Source: a virus
Virus record (IMG/VR): IMGVR_UViG_3300032285_000430
Coordinates: 1 to 26,347 of that record
Direction: 5' to 3' (one strand)
DNA: 26,347 nucleotides
The notes under the pieces: generated by a model
Told to the model about the DNA's origin: nothing
The model's database searches: none
The model's input: only the letters and a program-made list of their open reading frames with translations
Made by a program: the position numbers and the translations under genes
Part shown: positions 1-5,970 of the stretch, piece after piece
How the letters are laid out: the number at the start of each line of letters is the position of its first letter
Numbering within the stretch: position 1 is the first letter of the stretch

Positions 1-1
1 A

Positions 2-364
2 CATACACTAGACATCGAAGCAGATGAATTTCATGTCACTGTCAGCATCTATACAACACAGCATACAAACTTTTGGCGTAGATCGGTGGAACCTCGATAT
101 AATATCGATAGTATTTGGCTGCAAGAATTTAATTGGTTCTGGACTGGTTTGTGGAACGGCCTAGTTAATCGTTTACGTCTAACTAGAGATATTTGGTTTA
201 AGGGCTATGTCAAATATCAAAGTAGCCTCGTACTTAATGAGCAGATGGCTCTAAATTACTCGGAAACCTTGCGTTCTGCTATGAACGATGTTAAAGTGTT
301 TAAATCAGGACGTAAAGAAAAGTCAGCAACAGCAAAACTAGCAGAACAAGGTGATTGCACATGA
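2..364 (+). CDS. Hypothetical phage protein, 5'-truncated by the window edge
   Basis: The frame is open from base 2 to the TGA at 362-364, so the true start lies upstream of the window. A GTG at 86 could start a 92-residue version, but no Shine-Dalgarno precedes it and the upstream codons read as ordinary protein. The visible part (about 120 residues) is rich in Trp and Phe in its middle (WLQEFNWFWTGLWNG) and ends in a basic, Lys/Ala-rich tail. No catalytic motif is visible. The stop overlaps the ATG of queE (361-363), so translation of the two is probably coupled. Function unknown; the Trp-rich stretch could be a buried helical core rather than a membrane segment, since charged residues follow closely. 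Confidence 0.6.
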   Translation, partial: HTLDIEADEFHVTVSIYTTQHTNFWRRSVEPRYNIDSIWLQEFNWFWTGLWNGLVNRLRLTRDIWFKGYVKYQSSLVLNEQMALNYSETLRSAMNDVKVFKSGRKEKSATAKLAEQGDCT

Positions 365-1215
365 GCAAGATTAAGATAGCAGAACTGTTTTACAGTGTAC
401 AAGGAGAAGGACGCTATATGGGTGTTCCTTCTATTTTCTTACGTACATTCGGTTGTAACTTTAAGTGTGCAGGCTTTGGTATGCCTAGGGGTCAATTAAG
501 CGAAGAAGCAGATGAACTTGCTCTAGGCGCAGAGATGTTTAAGGAATACAAGCAATTACCTTTGGTATCTACAGGATGTGATAGCTATGCTAGTTGGCAT
601 CCTGCTTTTAAGAATCTAAGTCCAGTCTTAGAAAGTGATGGTATTGCAGATCGCATTATGGAAATACTTCCTCATAATCACTGGGAAGATGAACATCTTG
701 TAATCACAGGCGGTGAGCCTTTACTAGGTTGGCAACGTGCTTATCCCGATCTACTAGATAATCCTAAAATGTCAAATCTAAAAGAGATTACATTTGAAAC
801 AAACGGTACTCAGGAAATTACGCCAGAGTTTAAAGATTATTTGATTAACTGGGCATTTCCTGAGGATTTTCGAGTACGTGAAATTACATTCAGTGTAAGT
901 GCTAAACTTCCATGTAGTGGTGAAAAGTGGGAAGAAGCGATACGTCCAGAAATTGTCTGTTCATATGAAGAAATCGGTTATGTATATTTGAAGTTTGTTG
1001 TAGCAACAGAGGAGGACCTTAAAGATGCAGAACGAGCAGTTGCAGAGTTCCGTGAAGCAGGGTTTACAGGTCCTGTATATATTATGCCTGTCGGTGGTGT
1101 TGAGCGGGTGTATACCCTTAACAATCGTGCAGTGGCAGAAATGGCAATGCGAAAAGGCTGGCGGTACAGTGATCGACTACAAGTGCCATTATTCAAAAAC
1201 GAATGGGGAACCTAA
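361..1215 (+). CDS. queE: QueE-like 7-carboxy-7-deazaguanine synthase (radical SAM), variant cluster loop
   Basis: QueE converts 6-carboxytetrahydropterin to 7-carboxy-7-deazaguanine on the route to preQ0, which phages can use for DNA modification or for queuosine in tRNA. The 284-residue protein has the family N-terminal FYSVQGEG (residues 10-17), a radical-SAM Cys pair C32-x3-C36, and the SAM-binding ITGGEP motif. The third cluster cysteine does not follow at C36+3 (Phe is there). The usual CDT-x-YxW block appears instead as CDSYASW at C73, after a 34-residue insertion. The ATG at 361 is chosen over the TTG at 355 because AAGGTG (347-352) is well placed for it. It is longer than typical bacterial QueE (roughly 210-245 residues). 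No queC, queD or folE is in this window. Family assignment is firm; the activity of this variant is inferred. Confidence 0.85.
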   Translation: MSKIKIAELFYSVQGEGRYMGVPSIFLRTFGCNFKCAGFGMPRGQLSEEADELALGAEMFKEYKQLPLVSTGCDSYASWHPAFKNLSPVLESDGIADRIMEILPHNHWEDEHLVITGGEPLLGWQRAYPDLLDNPKMSNLKEITFETNGTQEITPEFKDYLINWAFPEDFRVREITFSVSAKLPCSGEKWEEAIRPEIVCSYEEIGYVYLKFVVATEEDLKDAERAVAEFREAGFTGPVYIMPVGGVERVYTLNNRAVAEMAMRKGWRYSDRLQVPLFKNEWGT

Positions 1216-1222
1216 TGTATGA
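1025..1222 (+). CDS. Possible embedded lipoprotein gene inside queE (+1 frame)
   Basis: This 65-codon frame lies wholly in the 3' part of queE except for its last codons. It has a strong Shine-Dalgarno (GAGGAGG, 1009-1015) nine bases before its ATG. Its TGA (1220-1222) overlaps the next gene's ATG (1219) as ATGA, the junction used by several genes here. The predicted product has a hydrophobic stretch at residues 14-28 ending in LSGC, a good lipobox with Cys29 as lipidation site, then a short Cys-containing tail (C41 and C53). This architecture recalls small outer-membrane lipoproteins such as nested o-spanins (Rz1). However, the queE frame is conserved here, and the lipobox could be a by-product of the codons for the QueE segment VYIMPVGGVERVY. 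Treat as a candidate only. Confidence 0.35.
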   Translation: MQNEQLQSSVKQGLQVLYILCLSVVLSGCIPLTIVQWQKWQCEKAGGTVIDYKCHYSKTNGEPNV

Positions 1223-1683
1223 AAAACTTTCTAAAGAAAATAACAGGCCTTGATAAAGTCGAGGCTAAAGCAAGAGAAGAAGCAGAACGAGCAGTACAGA
1301 TTGCCGAAGAAGCTAAACGTCTAGCCGAAGAAGCAACGGCCGCGGCTGTTAGAGCTCAAGAAGCAGAAGAACTATCAAAGATGACGCCAAAACAACGTGC
1401 TACCAAAAGGAAAGAACCTTGGGTAGCTGTTTTGGAAACTCATGTAAACAAAGAGAATCCATCGAATGGATTCTTTGAGATTGACTGGAACGAGTACTTT
1501 GTGTTACAATTACGAGAAGCTGGATTTGGATTTGACGGTGATACAGATGAAACAGTAGTAGACCTTTGGTTTAAGACTATTGTCCGTAACATGCTATCCG
1601 AAGAAGGATTAGACATGGCTAATCGTAGTCAAGGTTTTATTAATGTCCAGAAACTGGACGCTACTAGATCGGAAATTGGATGA
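1219..1683 (+). CDS. Conserved hypothetical phage protein with N-terminal coiled coil
   Basis: 154 residues. Residues about 12-55 are almost purely Ala/Glu/Lys/Arg with heptad-like spacing (repeats such as AEEAKRLAEEAT), strongly suggesting a long helix or coiled coil. The C-terminal half is a separate globular part with FFEIDWNEYFVLQLREAG and VVDLWFKTIVRNM, a combination I recognise only as a conserved hypothetical of marine T4-like phages. No enzymatic motif is seen. GGGGAA (1205-1210) is a plausible ribosome site for the ATG at 1219. Its TGA overlaps the exonuclease ATG (ATGA at 1680-1683). The location between queE and an exonuclease suggests an early or middle gene, but no specific role can be assigned. 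Confidence 0.8.
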   Translation: MKNFLKKITGLDKVEAKAREEAERAVQIAEEAKRLAEEATAAAVRAQEAEELSKMTPKQRATKRKEPWVAVLETHVNKENPSNGFFEIDWNEYFVLQLREAGFGFDGDTDETVVDLWFKTIVRNMLSEEGLDMANRSQGFINVQKLDATRSEIG

Positions 1684-2669
1684 CATATATAATCGTTGAT
1701 ACTGCTAACACGTTCTTTCGTGCTAGACATGCTGTACAAGGCAATGCCGACATGAAACTTGGCATGGCTTTCCATATCACATTTAACAGTATCAAGAAAG
1801 CATGGCAAGATTTCGAAGGCGAACATGTTGTGTTCTGTCTCGAAGGTCGTTCGTGGCGTAAAGACTATTACGAACCGTATAAACGTAATCGTGCAGAAAG
1901 TCGTGCGGCACTTACACCACGAGAGCAAGAAGAAGATCAGCTTTTCTGGGAAGCATTTGATAAGTTCAAAGAGTTTGTTACAGAAAAGACTAATGCAACC
2001 GTATTACAACACCCGCAATTAGAAGCAGATGACTTAATTGCAGGTTTTATCCAATCGCACCCAGAATCCAAGCACGTTATCATATCAACTGACAGCGATT
2101 TTCAGCAGTTGATCAGTCCAACAGTAAGCCAATACAACGGTGTGGCAGACCATCACATAACACATGAAGGATATTTCGATGCTAAAGGTAAGCCAGTCAA
2201 AGACAAGAAAACAGGAGAGCCTAAACTCCCACTCGACCCAGAATGGATGCTCTTCGAAAAGTGCATGCGAGGTGACACGAGTGACAACGTTTTCTCAGCT
2301 TATCCGGGAGTTAGAACAAAAGGAACGAAAAGCAAGGTCGGACTCACGGAAGCGTTTGAAGATCGCAAGAGCAAAGGCTACAGTTGGAACAATCTAATGT
2401 TACAGCGTTGGGTCGATCACGAAGGCAAAGAGCATCGTGTACTAGAAGATTACGAGCGTAATCGCCGACTTATCGACCTTACGCAACAGCCGCCTGACAT
2501 TAAGGAAGTTATTAAGTCTACTATTACTACAGGTTGTACACCAAAAACTGTAGACCAAGTAGGAATACGTATGCTTAAATTCTGCAACACTTGGGATATG
2601 AAGAAGATTGCAGACAACATACAATCGTATGCCGAACCGTTCCAAGCAAAGTATCCTAAGGTAAATTAA
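1680..2669 (+). CDS. T4 RNase H-like 5'-3' exonuclease (FEN/PIN family)
   Basis: 329 residues, close to T4 RNase H (Rnh). Enzymes of this family remove RNA primers and 5' flaps during lagging-strand synthesis, using two metal ions held by clustered acids. Visible motifs in order: IIVDTAN with D7; the WRKDYYEPYKRNR block (about 59-71) that binds the DNA arch; LEADDLI with E115, D117 and D118; ISTDSDFQQL with D137 and D139; and MRGDTSDNV with D198 and D201, preceding a helix-hairpin-helix region. All expected metal-binding acids are present, so it should be active. Starts in an ATGA overlap with the coiled-coil gene and ends in a TAATG overlap with the next gene. The T4 counterpart is rnh; orthology rather than plain family membership is inferred. 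Confidence 0.85.
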   Translation: MTYIIVDTANTFFRARHAVQGNADMKLGMAFHITFNSIKKAWQDFEGEHVVFCLEGRSWRKDYYEPYKRNRAESRAALTPREQEEDQLFWEAFDKFKEFVTEKTNATVLQHPQLEADDLIAGFIQSHPESKHVIISTDSDFQQLISPTVSQYNGVADHHITHEGYFDAKGKPVKDKKTGEPKLPLDPEWMLFEKCMRGDTSDNVFSAYPGVRTKGTKSKVGLTEAFEDRKSKGYSWNNLMLQRWVDHEGKEHRVLEDYERNRRLIDLTQQPPDIKEVIKSTITTGCTPKTVDQVGIRMLKFCNTWDMKKIADNIQSYAEPFQAKYPKVN

Positions 2670-3340
2670 TGTCATACTGTCTAGTTCCTATACCTGTAGA
2701 AGAGTTGAAGTCTCTAATAGGTAAAGACTTTGTCAGTAATTTCCAGGCAGAGATGGATTCTTATCTAGCACCATATAGAAAAAATGTTGCTAGAGGTCGT
2801 CCACTTAGCATGGGTAAAGAACTCTGGGAGTATGCTGTAGCAGATAGTATTGCTGGCGCAGAATGGTGCGGTGCAGGTAAAGGCATTGCAGATGTTAGCA
2901 TTAGCAATACTACTAAATGCGATGTCAAAAGCCTACAGATCATTGCAAGGACTACAACAGAAGCTAGTATGTATCAACCTCTGACTTCACAAGAAGAAGC
3001 ATCGGGTTTTTTTAAATCCAAAGATAAACAATCTCTTTGGAATTTATTTGTTAACGGTTGGTTGAAAAAAGTCTCTGAGATCGAAGAATACTACATGCTA
3101 GCAATAATCCGAGATGAGAATCATAATTGCTCTTTGGCCGGATTTAAAGTTAACAATAGACGATTAGAATTTTCTGAAGATAATTGCAAGTTTACAAAAA
3201 AGTCTATGAAGATAAAATCTATCATAGACGACAAATTAGCAAATATTAAAGCCTATCTAGGCAAGACAAGATTAGAGATTAGGATAACTGATAAGATTTT
3301 CAATGATCCTAACTACATAATGAACATCTACACATATTAA
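2669..3340 (+). CDS. Hypothetical protein, possible PD-(D/E)XK-type nuclease
   Basis: 223 residues. The N-terminal half has a pattern compatible with a PD-(D/E)XK active site: acidic residues in a helix (E54, E65), then GIADVSI with D75, a short turn, and CDVKSL with D85-x-K87. That is the D...(D/E)xK arrangement found in restriction-like folds. The C-terminal half is Lys/Ile-rich with no recognisable domain. The start overlaps the exonuclease stop (TAATG), so it is co-translated with a nucleic-acid enzyme, which mildly supports a DNA role. It could be a host-DNA degrading or homing-like enzyme, or not a nuclease at all; the motif was read by eye and there is no full-length family match I can name. 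Confidence 0.55.
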   Translation: MSYCLVPIPVEELKSLIGKDFVSNFQAEMDSYLAPYRKNVARGRPLSMGKELWEYAVADSIAGAEWCGAGKGIADVSISNTTKCDVKSLQIIARTTTEASMYQPLTSQEEASGFFKSKDKQSLWNLFVNGWLKKVSEIEEYYMLAIIRDENHNCSLAGFKVNNRRLEFSEDNCKFTKKSMKIKSIIDDKLANIKAYLGKTRLEIRITDKIFNDPNYIMNIYTY

Positions 3341-3350
3341 GGAGAAAAAG

Positions 3351-3542
3351 ATGGCGGCACTAAGCAAACTGGTAAAAGTAAATGAATCTATCACTATTAA
3401 CCGTTACGACAACGGTTGGATGGTTGAAATCGGAGGTCGTAACAAAAAAGACGACTGGGCAAATACTAAGACTATCTGCAATACAGAAGCAGAAGTTTTG
3501 GATCTAATTAAAGAGTACAATACGATTCCACTAGCAGAGTAA
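3351..3542 (+). CDS. Small conserved hypothetical phage protein
   Basis: 63 residues with a clear Shine-Dalgarno (AAGGAG, 3340-3345) before the ATG. The sequence pattern ITINRYDNGWMVEIGGR followed by KKDDW and a C-terminal helix EAEVLDLIKEY suggests a small beta-sheet with a terminal helix. I recognise the pattern as a recurring hypothetical protein of marine T4-like phages, without known function. It begins a short run of tightly packed small genes (3351-4398). Confidence 0.75.
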   Translation: MAALSKLVKVNESITINRYDNGWMVEIGGRNKKDDWANTKTICNTEAEVLDLIKEYNTIPLAE

Positions 3543-3543
3543 T

Positions 3544-3753
3544 ATGGGAGAATTTATCTATCTAATCATAGGTTTTGCATTTGGTTGTGTGTTTATGCTT
3601 AACCGCAAAGAATACCTCGAACAAAAAACTTACGAACAGTTAGATGAAAAACTACGTAATGATTTGGCAATGTATAAGAATCTTAGCGAAAGTCTAAAAG
3701 CTGACTTGCGCTGGGCTAAACAAAGAATAGTAGATCTTAAGGACAAAGAATGA
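3544..3753 (+). CDS. Small single-pass membrane protein with coiled coil
   Basis: 69 residues. Residues 4-19 (FIYLIIGFAFGCVFML) are hydrophobic and uncharged, fitting one transmembrane helix at the N-terminus. A charged helical segment of about 48 residues follows, rich in Leu, Glu and Lys, likely a coiled coil. The ATG starts one base after the previous stop, with no strong ribosome site, so translation is probably coupled. The TGA overlaps the next ATG (3750) as ATGA. The topology resembles an inner-membrane spanin, but it is shorter than known ones and not next to a lysis gene, so I leave the function open. Confidence 0.7.
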   Translation: MGEFIYLIIGFAFGCVFMLNRKEYLEQKTYEQLDEKLRNDLAMYKNLSESLKADLRWAKQRIVDLKDKE

Positions 3754-3899
3754 ACCTTGATGAATTGCTACATGAAAAGCTAATGCAGGCTGTACTAGGA
3801 AAAGGCGACAATCTTCGTGATGTATTCCGTACAATGGTACAGGTCAAACGTAATGAAATTTTTTGGGAACTGATGAATGAGCAAAGTATACCTAATTAA
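3750..3899 (+). CDS. Very small hypothetical protein (49 residues)
   Basis: ATG at 3750 overlaps the preceding TGA (ATGA), AAGGAC (3739-3744) sits just upstream, and the frame runs to TAA at 3897-3899. The peptide is helix-prone and mixed-charge (starts MNLDELLHEKLMQAV, ends with FWELMNEQS). Its last 23 bases overlap the start of the next gene in another frame. The tight coupling on the 5' side and the lack of any other gene in this gap favour a real gene; nothing indicates function. Confidence 0.6.
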   Translation: MNLDELLHEKLMQAVLGKGDNLRDVFRTMVQVKRNEIFWELMNEQSIPN

Positions 3900-4398
3900 A
3901 CCGTTAAACAAAAAGAGCATCTGCTGGCATATCGAAATGTTCCGCGAAAATGCAGACGGCTCTATCAGCTGGGTCAACATCGATGACCACTATCGTTGGG
4001 GACAAGGCTTTGTAGAAGAAGACATGGACTGTAATTTGCCTTTTGAAGGCGATATACAAGCACACGCTAAAAACGATTGTGGCTGGGGATCGGAGCTAGA
4101 CGACCAACATGCTTGTTGGTTTGAGTTCAGCGATGATTTTACAGAAGAACAAAAAGAAGAATTTGAATCATCTTATCACGAAGGCGGTGCTGGCTGGTTG
4201 TTTGACGGAGAGCATGATTGGCAAGTCGAAGACGACTATCTAGTCATTGACGCTCCATATCAAGTTAGCTTGTGTGAAGAAGACGGCACAGTCATTGAAG
4301 AAAATGTCAAACTAAAACCTAGACCCAACCCTAGCACAAGTTGGCCGTTTAGTCCGGAATTCCCCGAACCCGAAAGCGAAGGCGGGGAAACTGACTAA
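3877..4398 (+). CDS. Highly acidic conserved hypothetical phage protein
   Basis: 173 residues with about 42 Asp/Glu against about 11 Lys/Arg by my count, giving a net charge near -30. Acidic and aromatic residues alternate (WGSELDDQHACWFEFSDDF), and the C-terminus is Pro/Glu-rich (PEFPEPESEGG) and probably disordered. Such charge is seen in DNA-mimic phage proteins that block nucleases or transcription factors, but also in ordinary acidic proteins. No enzyme motif is visible. ATG at 3877 lies inside the end of the 49-residue gene. It is followed by a 65-base gap that carries a late-type promoter for the next gene. Confidence 0.75.
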   Translation: MSKVYLIKPLNKKSICWHIEMFRENADGSISWVNIDDHYRWGQGFVEEDMDCNLPFEGDIQAHAKNDCGWGSELDDQHACWFEFSDDFTEEQKEEFESSYHEGGAGWLFDGEHDWQVEDDYLVIDAPYQVSLCEEDGTVIEENVKLKPRPNPSTSWPFSPEFPEPESEGGETD

Positions 4399-4405
4399 AA
4401 TGAGA

Positions 4406-4413
4406 GATAAATA
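4406..4413 (+). promoter_or_regulatory. T4-like late promoter (GATAAATA)
   Basis: GATAAATA followed by TATA, differing at one base from the T4 late element TATAAATA. By analogy with T4, transcription would start near 4419, about 45 bases before the ATG at 4464. The same GATAAATATA string recurs at 5178 on this strand and at 19791-19798 on the other, each just upstream of a gene. Confidence 0.6.
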
Positions 4414-4428
4414 TATATGTACATTACT

Positions 4429-4447
4429 AGAGCGCCTGCGGGGCTCT
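4429..4447 (+). other. Leader hairpin before the gene at 4464
   Basis: AGAGC (4429-4433) pairs with GCTCT (4443-4447). The stem continues with two C-G pairs across one G-G mismatch to a TGC loop. No T-run follows, so it is not an intrinsic terminator; it lies just after the inferred late start site and before the AAGGGG ribosome site (about 4453-4458). It may stabilise the 5' end of the late transcript. Confidence 0.4.
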
Positions 4448-4463
4448 TATAAAGGGGACTAAA

Positions 4464-4946
4464 ATGACAGACATACATGCAAAGCCCATCGTCGATGGCA
4501 AATTTTGGATCGTAGAAGAAGGTGGTAACAAGATTGCCACACTACACAAAAAAGATAACAATAAGTTCGTTCTTAGCAGTATTAACGGCGAAGTGATGTT
4601 TAATAAGAAACAAGACCTAACTAAGCAGTTTGGAGAAGGTTTCTTTTTAACTAATCCTAAAGTTAAAGTTACACACAAAGAAGAAGATTATGAAGTGCAT
4701 GGTTTTCCTGCCATGTGCAAACCGTACAATGCCATGTACGATGTAAGACGAAAACTACCTTTGTTTACTAAAAGTAATCAAAGCAAGAGCTTGTACTGTG
4801 CGGGCTATTATACAATTAAGTTTGATAAAGGCTGGGTACGTAGTTTCTGTCCTAAGCTAATCACTATCGAACGCTATCCTAGCAAAGGTCCGTTTAAGAC
4901 AGAGTTCGAAATGAAACAGGTTCTAGCAAATGCAAAATCAAATTAA
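4464..4946 (+). CDS. Conserved hypothetical phage protein (late promoter upstream)
   Basis: 160 residues, starting after a good ribosome site. The N-terminal part is a beta-rich domain (FWIVEEGGNKIATLHKKD pattern). The central and C-terminal parts carry segments I recognise as strongly conserved among marine T4-like phages: VHGFPAMCKPYNAMYDV, LPLFTKSNQSKSLYCAGYY and FCPKLITIERYP. The repeated Lys, Cys and Tyr in these blocks suggest a conserved binding surface, but no known catalytic motif appears. The late-type promoter at 4406 argues for late expression, perhaps a virion or assembly role. Its 3' end overlaps the next gene by 17 bases. Confidence 0.8.
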   Translation: MTDIHAKPIVDGKFWIVEEGGNKIATLHKKDNNKFVLSSINGEVMFNKKQDLTKQFGEGFFLTNPKVKVTHKEEDYEVHGFPAMCKPYNAMYDVRRKLPLFTKSNQSKSLYCAGYYTIKFDKGWVRSFCPKLITIERYPSKGPFKTEFEMKQVLANAKSN

Positions 4947-5178
4947 TACTACACCTATTGCTCAGTTTTCTCAGCTGTTAAAAGCGGCTGAGCTGAGCCA
5001 ACAAAAAGAAGTTAAGATACCTATACAACAGGCAAGATTGCTTAGTTTAGCACTAAACGAAATACTAGTTAAATTAAATCAAGATTACGAAACTCTATTC
5101 AATGCATTACAGCAAGGAACAGGGCAAGAAGTAGTTACTGTAAGTATGGATGGTGGGGTCTTTGGCAACGAAAAATAG
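4930..5178 (+). CDS. Small helical hypothetical protein
   Basis: 82 residues. Mostly helical by composition (Gln, Leu, Ala, Lys), with the C-terminal strand VVTVSMDGGVF. The ATG lies inside the end of the previous gene, so it is likely translated by coupling. I see no motif that gives function. The stop (5176-5178) touches the late promoter of the next gene. Confidence 0.7.
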   Translation: MQNQINTTPIAQFSQLLKAAELSQQKEVKIPIQQARLLSLALNEILVKLNQDYETLFNALQQGTGQEVVTVSMDGGVFGNEK

Positions 5179-5185
5179 ATAAATA
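5178..5185 (+). promoter_or_regulatory. T4-like late promoter (GATAAATA)
   Basis: GATAAATATA overlaps the stop of the preceding gene. The expected start site, six bases after the element as in T4, falls near 5191, about 23 bases before the preferred ATG at 5214. Confidence 0.6.
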
Positions 5186-5186
5186 T

Positions 5187-5210
5187 ATGCGTACTTATCA
5201 AGAGACGCAT
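5187..5210 (+). other. Hairpin across the late start site, next to the start codon
   Basis: ATGCGT (5187-5192) and ACGCAT (5205-5210) form a 6-bp stem with a 12-base loop. The right arm and loop cover the only ribosome-site-like bases (AAGAGA, about 5199-5204) before the ATG at 5214. Read-through RNA would contain both arms; RNA started at the late promoter near 5191 would lack most of the left arm. Confidence 0.5.
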
Positions 5211-5213
5211 ATC

Positions 5214-5498
5214 ATGAGTAGACCAAAGCCAAAAGTATTATTAGAACATACAAATAAGAAGACTTATAAATCTGAACAGATTTTAGAGTCTGAAGCCATC
5301 TGGGCAGTGTTCTATAAAGGCGAGCCCTTTAATCTAAAAAGTTTTAGCAGTGTAACAAGTTATCCTGGCCCAAAATATAAGAAGACCAGCTTTTCAAATC
5401 CTGGCCATGCTATCAATCTAGCAAAGAAATTAAACTTGACATTTGGTACCCAGGAGTTTGAAGTTTACAAACTCACTAGCGGTACTGTTGTCAAATGA
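5214..5498 (+). CDS. Conserved hypothetical phage protein
   Basis: 94 residues from the ATG at 5214. An in-frame ATG at 5187 would add nine residues but lies at or before the inferred late transcription start and inside the hairpin arm, so I prefer 5214. Conserved-looking blocks are AIWAVFYKGEPFNL, YPGPKYKKTSFSNPGHA and LNLTFGTQEFEVYKL, a pattern I know from marine T4-like phages as a hypothetical protein. It is small, basic and beta-rich. The TGA overlaps the next ATG (5495). Confidence 0.75.
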   Translation: MSRPKPKVLLEHTNKKTYKSEQILESEAIWAVFYKGEPFNLKSFSSVTSYPGPKYKKTSFSNPGHAINLAKKLNLTFGTQEFEVYKLTSGTVVK

Positions 5499-5884
5499 TA
5501 TCAAAAGAAACTTATACAAAAATTTTCCTTAAACAATGGAATAAGAGCACAGATGAAGCCAATCTACAGCTCTATAAACGAACTTGGTGGTTTAACAACA
5601 GGACCAAAATAGGTGGCGGACTTAGACTAACAGATCAAGGTTTTGAATTCTTAACAGAAGAATTGGATTTGAGAAGTTATGAAGTCCCGTTTACAGCTGA
5701 AATCGATCTAAGTCCACAGACTATAATCTTTTTGGACAGATACATCGACTGTCCATATTATCTCACAACCAAAAGCATAACGGTATTTTCGGAAAAAAAG
5801 AGTTTCGAGCTCTATCTTTTTTCGGATGACATACGCAAATTTGGACTGATAAAAGCCATAAAAAATAGACAAATTACCGACTAA
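5495..5884 (+). CDS. Conserved hypothetical phage protein
   Basis: 129 residues, started by an ATGA overlap with the previous gene. Recognisable conserved pieces are KRTWWFNNRTKIGGGLRLT near the start, then LDRYIDCPYYL, and LYLFSDDIRKFGLIKA near the end. The set is typical of a hypothetical protein that accompanies the preceding gene in marine T4-like phages. No catalytic motif or membrane segment is apparent. The stop is followed after five bases by the sigma70-type promoter of the MoxR gene, so this gene ends the upstream run. Confidence 0.75.
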   Translation: MISKETYTKIFLKQWNKSTDEANLQLYKRTWWFNNRTKIGGGLRLTDQGFEFLTEELDLRSYEVPFTAEIDLSPQTIIFLDRYIDCPYYLTTKSITVFSEKKSFELYLFSDDIRKFGLIKAIKNRQITD

Positions 5885-5889
5885 AGACG

Positions 5890-5918
5890 TTGACATAGTG
5901 GCCGAGTGAAGCTATACT
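5890..5918 (+). promoter_or_regulatory. Sigma70-type promoter of the MoxR gene
   Basis: TTGACA (5890-5895), a 17-base spacer and TATACT (5913-5918). The -35 is perfect and the -10 differs from consensus at one position. The expected start site is near 5925, giving a 46-base leader before the ATG at 5971 with AAGGAG as ribosome site. This is the form used by host RNA polymerase. Confidence 0.8.
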
Positions 5919-5923
5919 TATAA

Positions 5924-5941
5924 AACAGTAACAAAACTGTT
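5924..5941 (+). repeat. Inverted repeat at the MoxR transcription start
   Basis: AACAGT (5924-5929) and ACTGTT (5936-5941) are perfect inverted repeats separated by six bases, beginning at the inferred +1. It could be an operator for a dimeric repressor or a 5' hairpin of the mRNA. Confidence 0.5.
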
Positions 5942-5970
5942 CTACATATTTTATACAGCAAGGAGCTAAG

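Noticed and set aside
86-88. GTG as the true start of the first gene
   Set aside because: No ribosome site, and the frame stays open to the window edge with plausible protein sequence.
355-363. TTG start for queE two codons upstream
   Set aside because: The ATG at 361 has a properly spaced AAGGTG and overlaps the preceding stop in the usual way.
3544-3753. Inner-membrane spanin (Rz-like) partner for the nested lipoprotein
   Set aside because: Topology fits, but it is short, several genes away, and no endolysin or holin is nearby.
4429-4447. Hairpin as a terminator after the acidic protein gene
   Set aside because: One mismatch in the stem and no T-run; it follows a late promoter, so it is more likely part of the next gene's leader.
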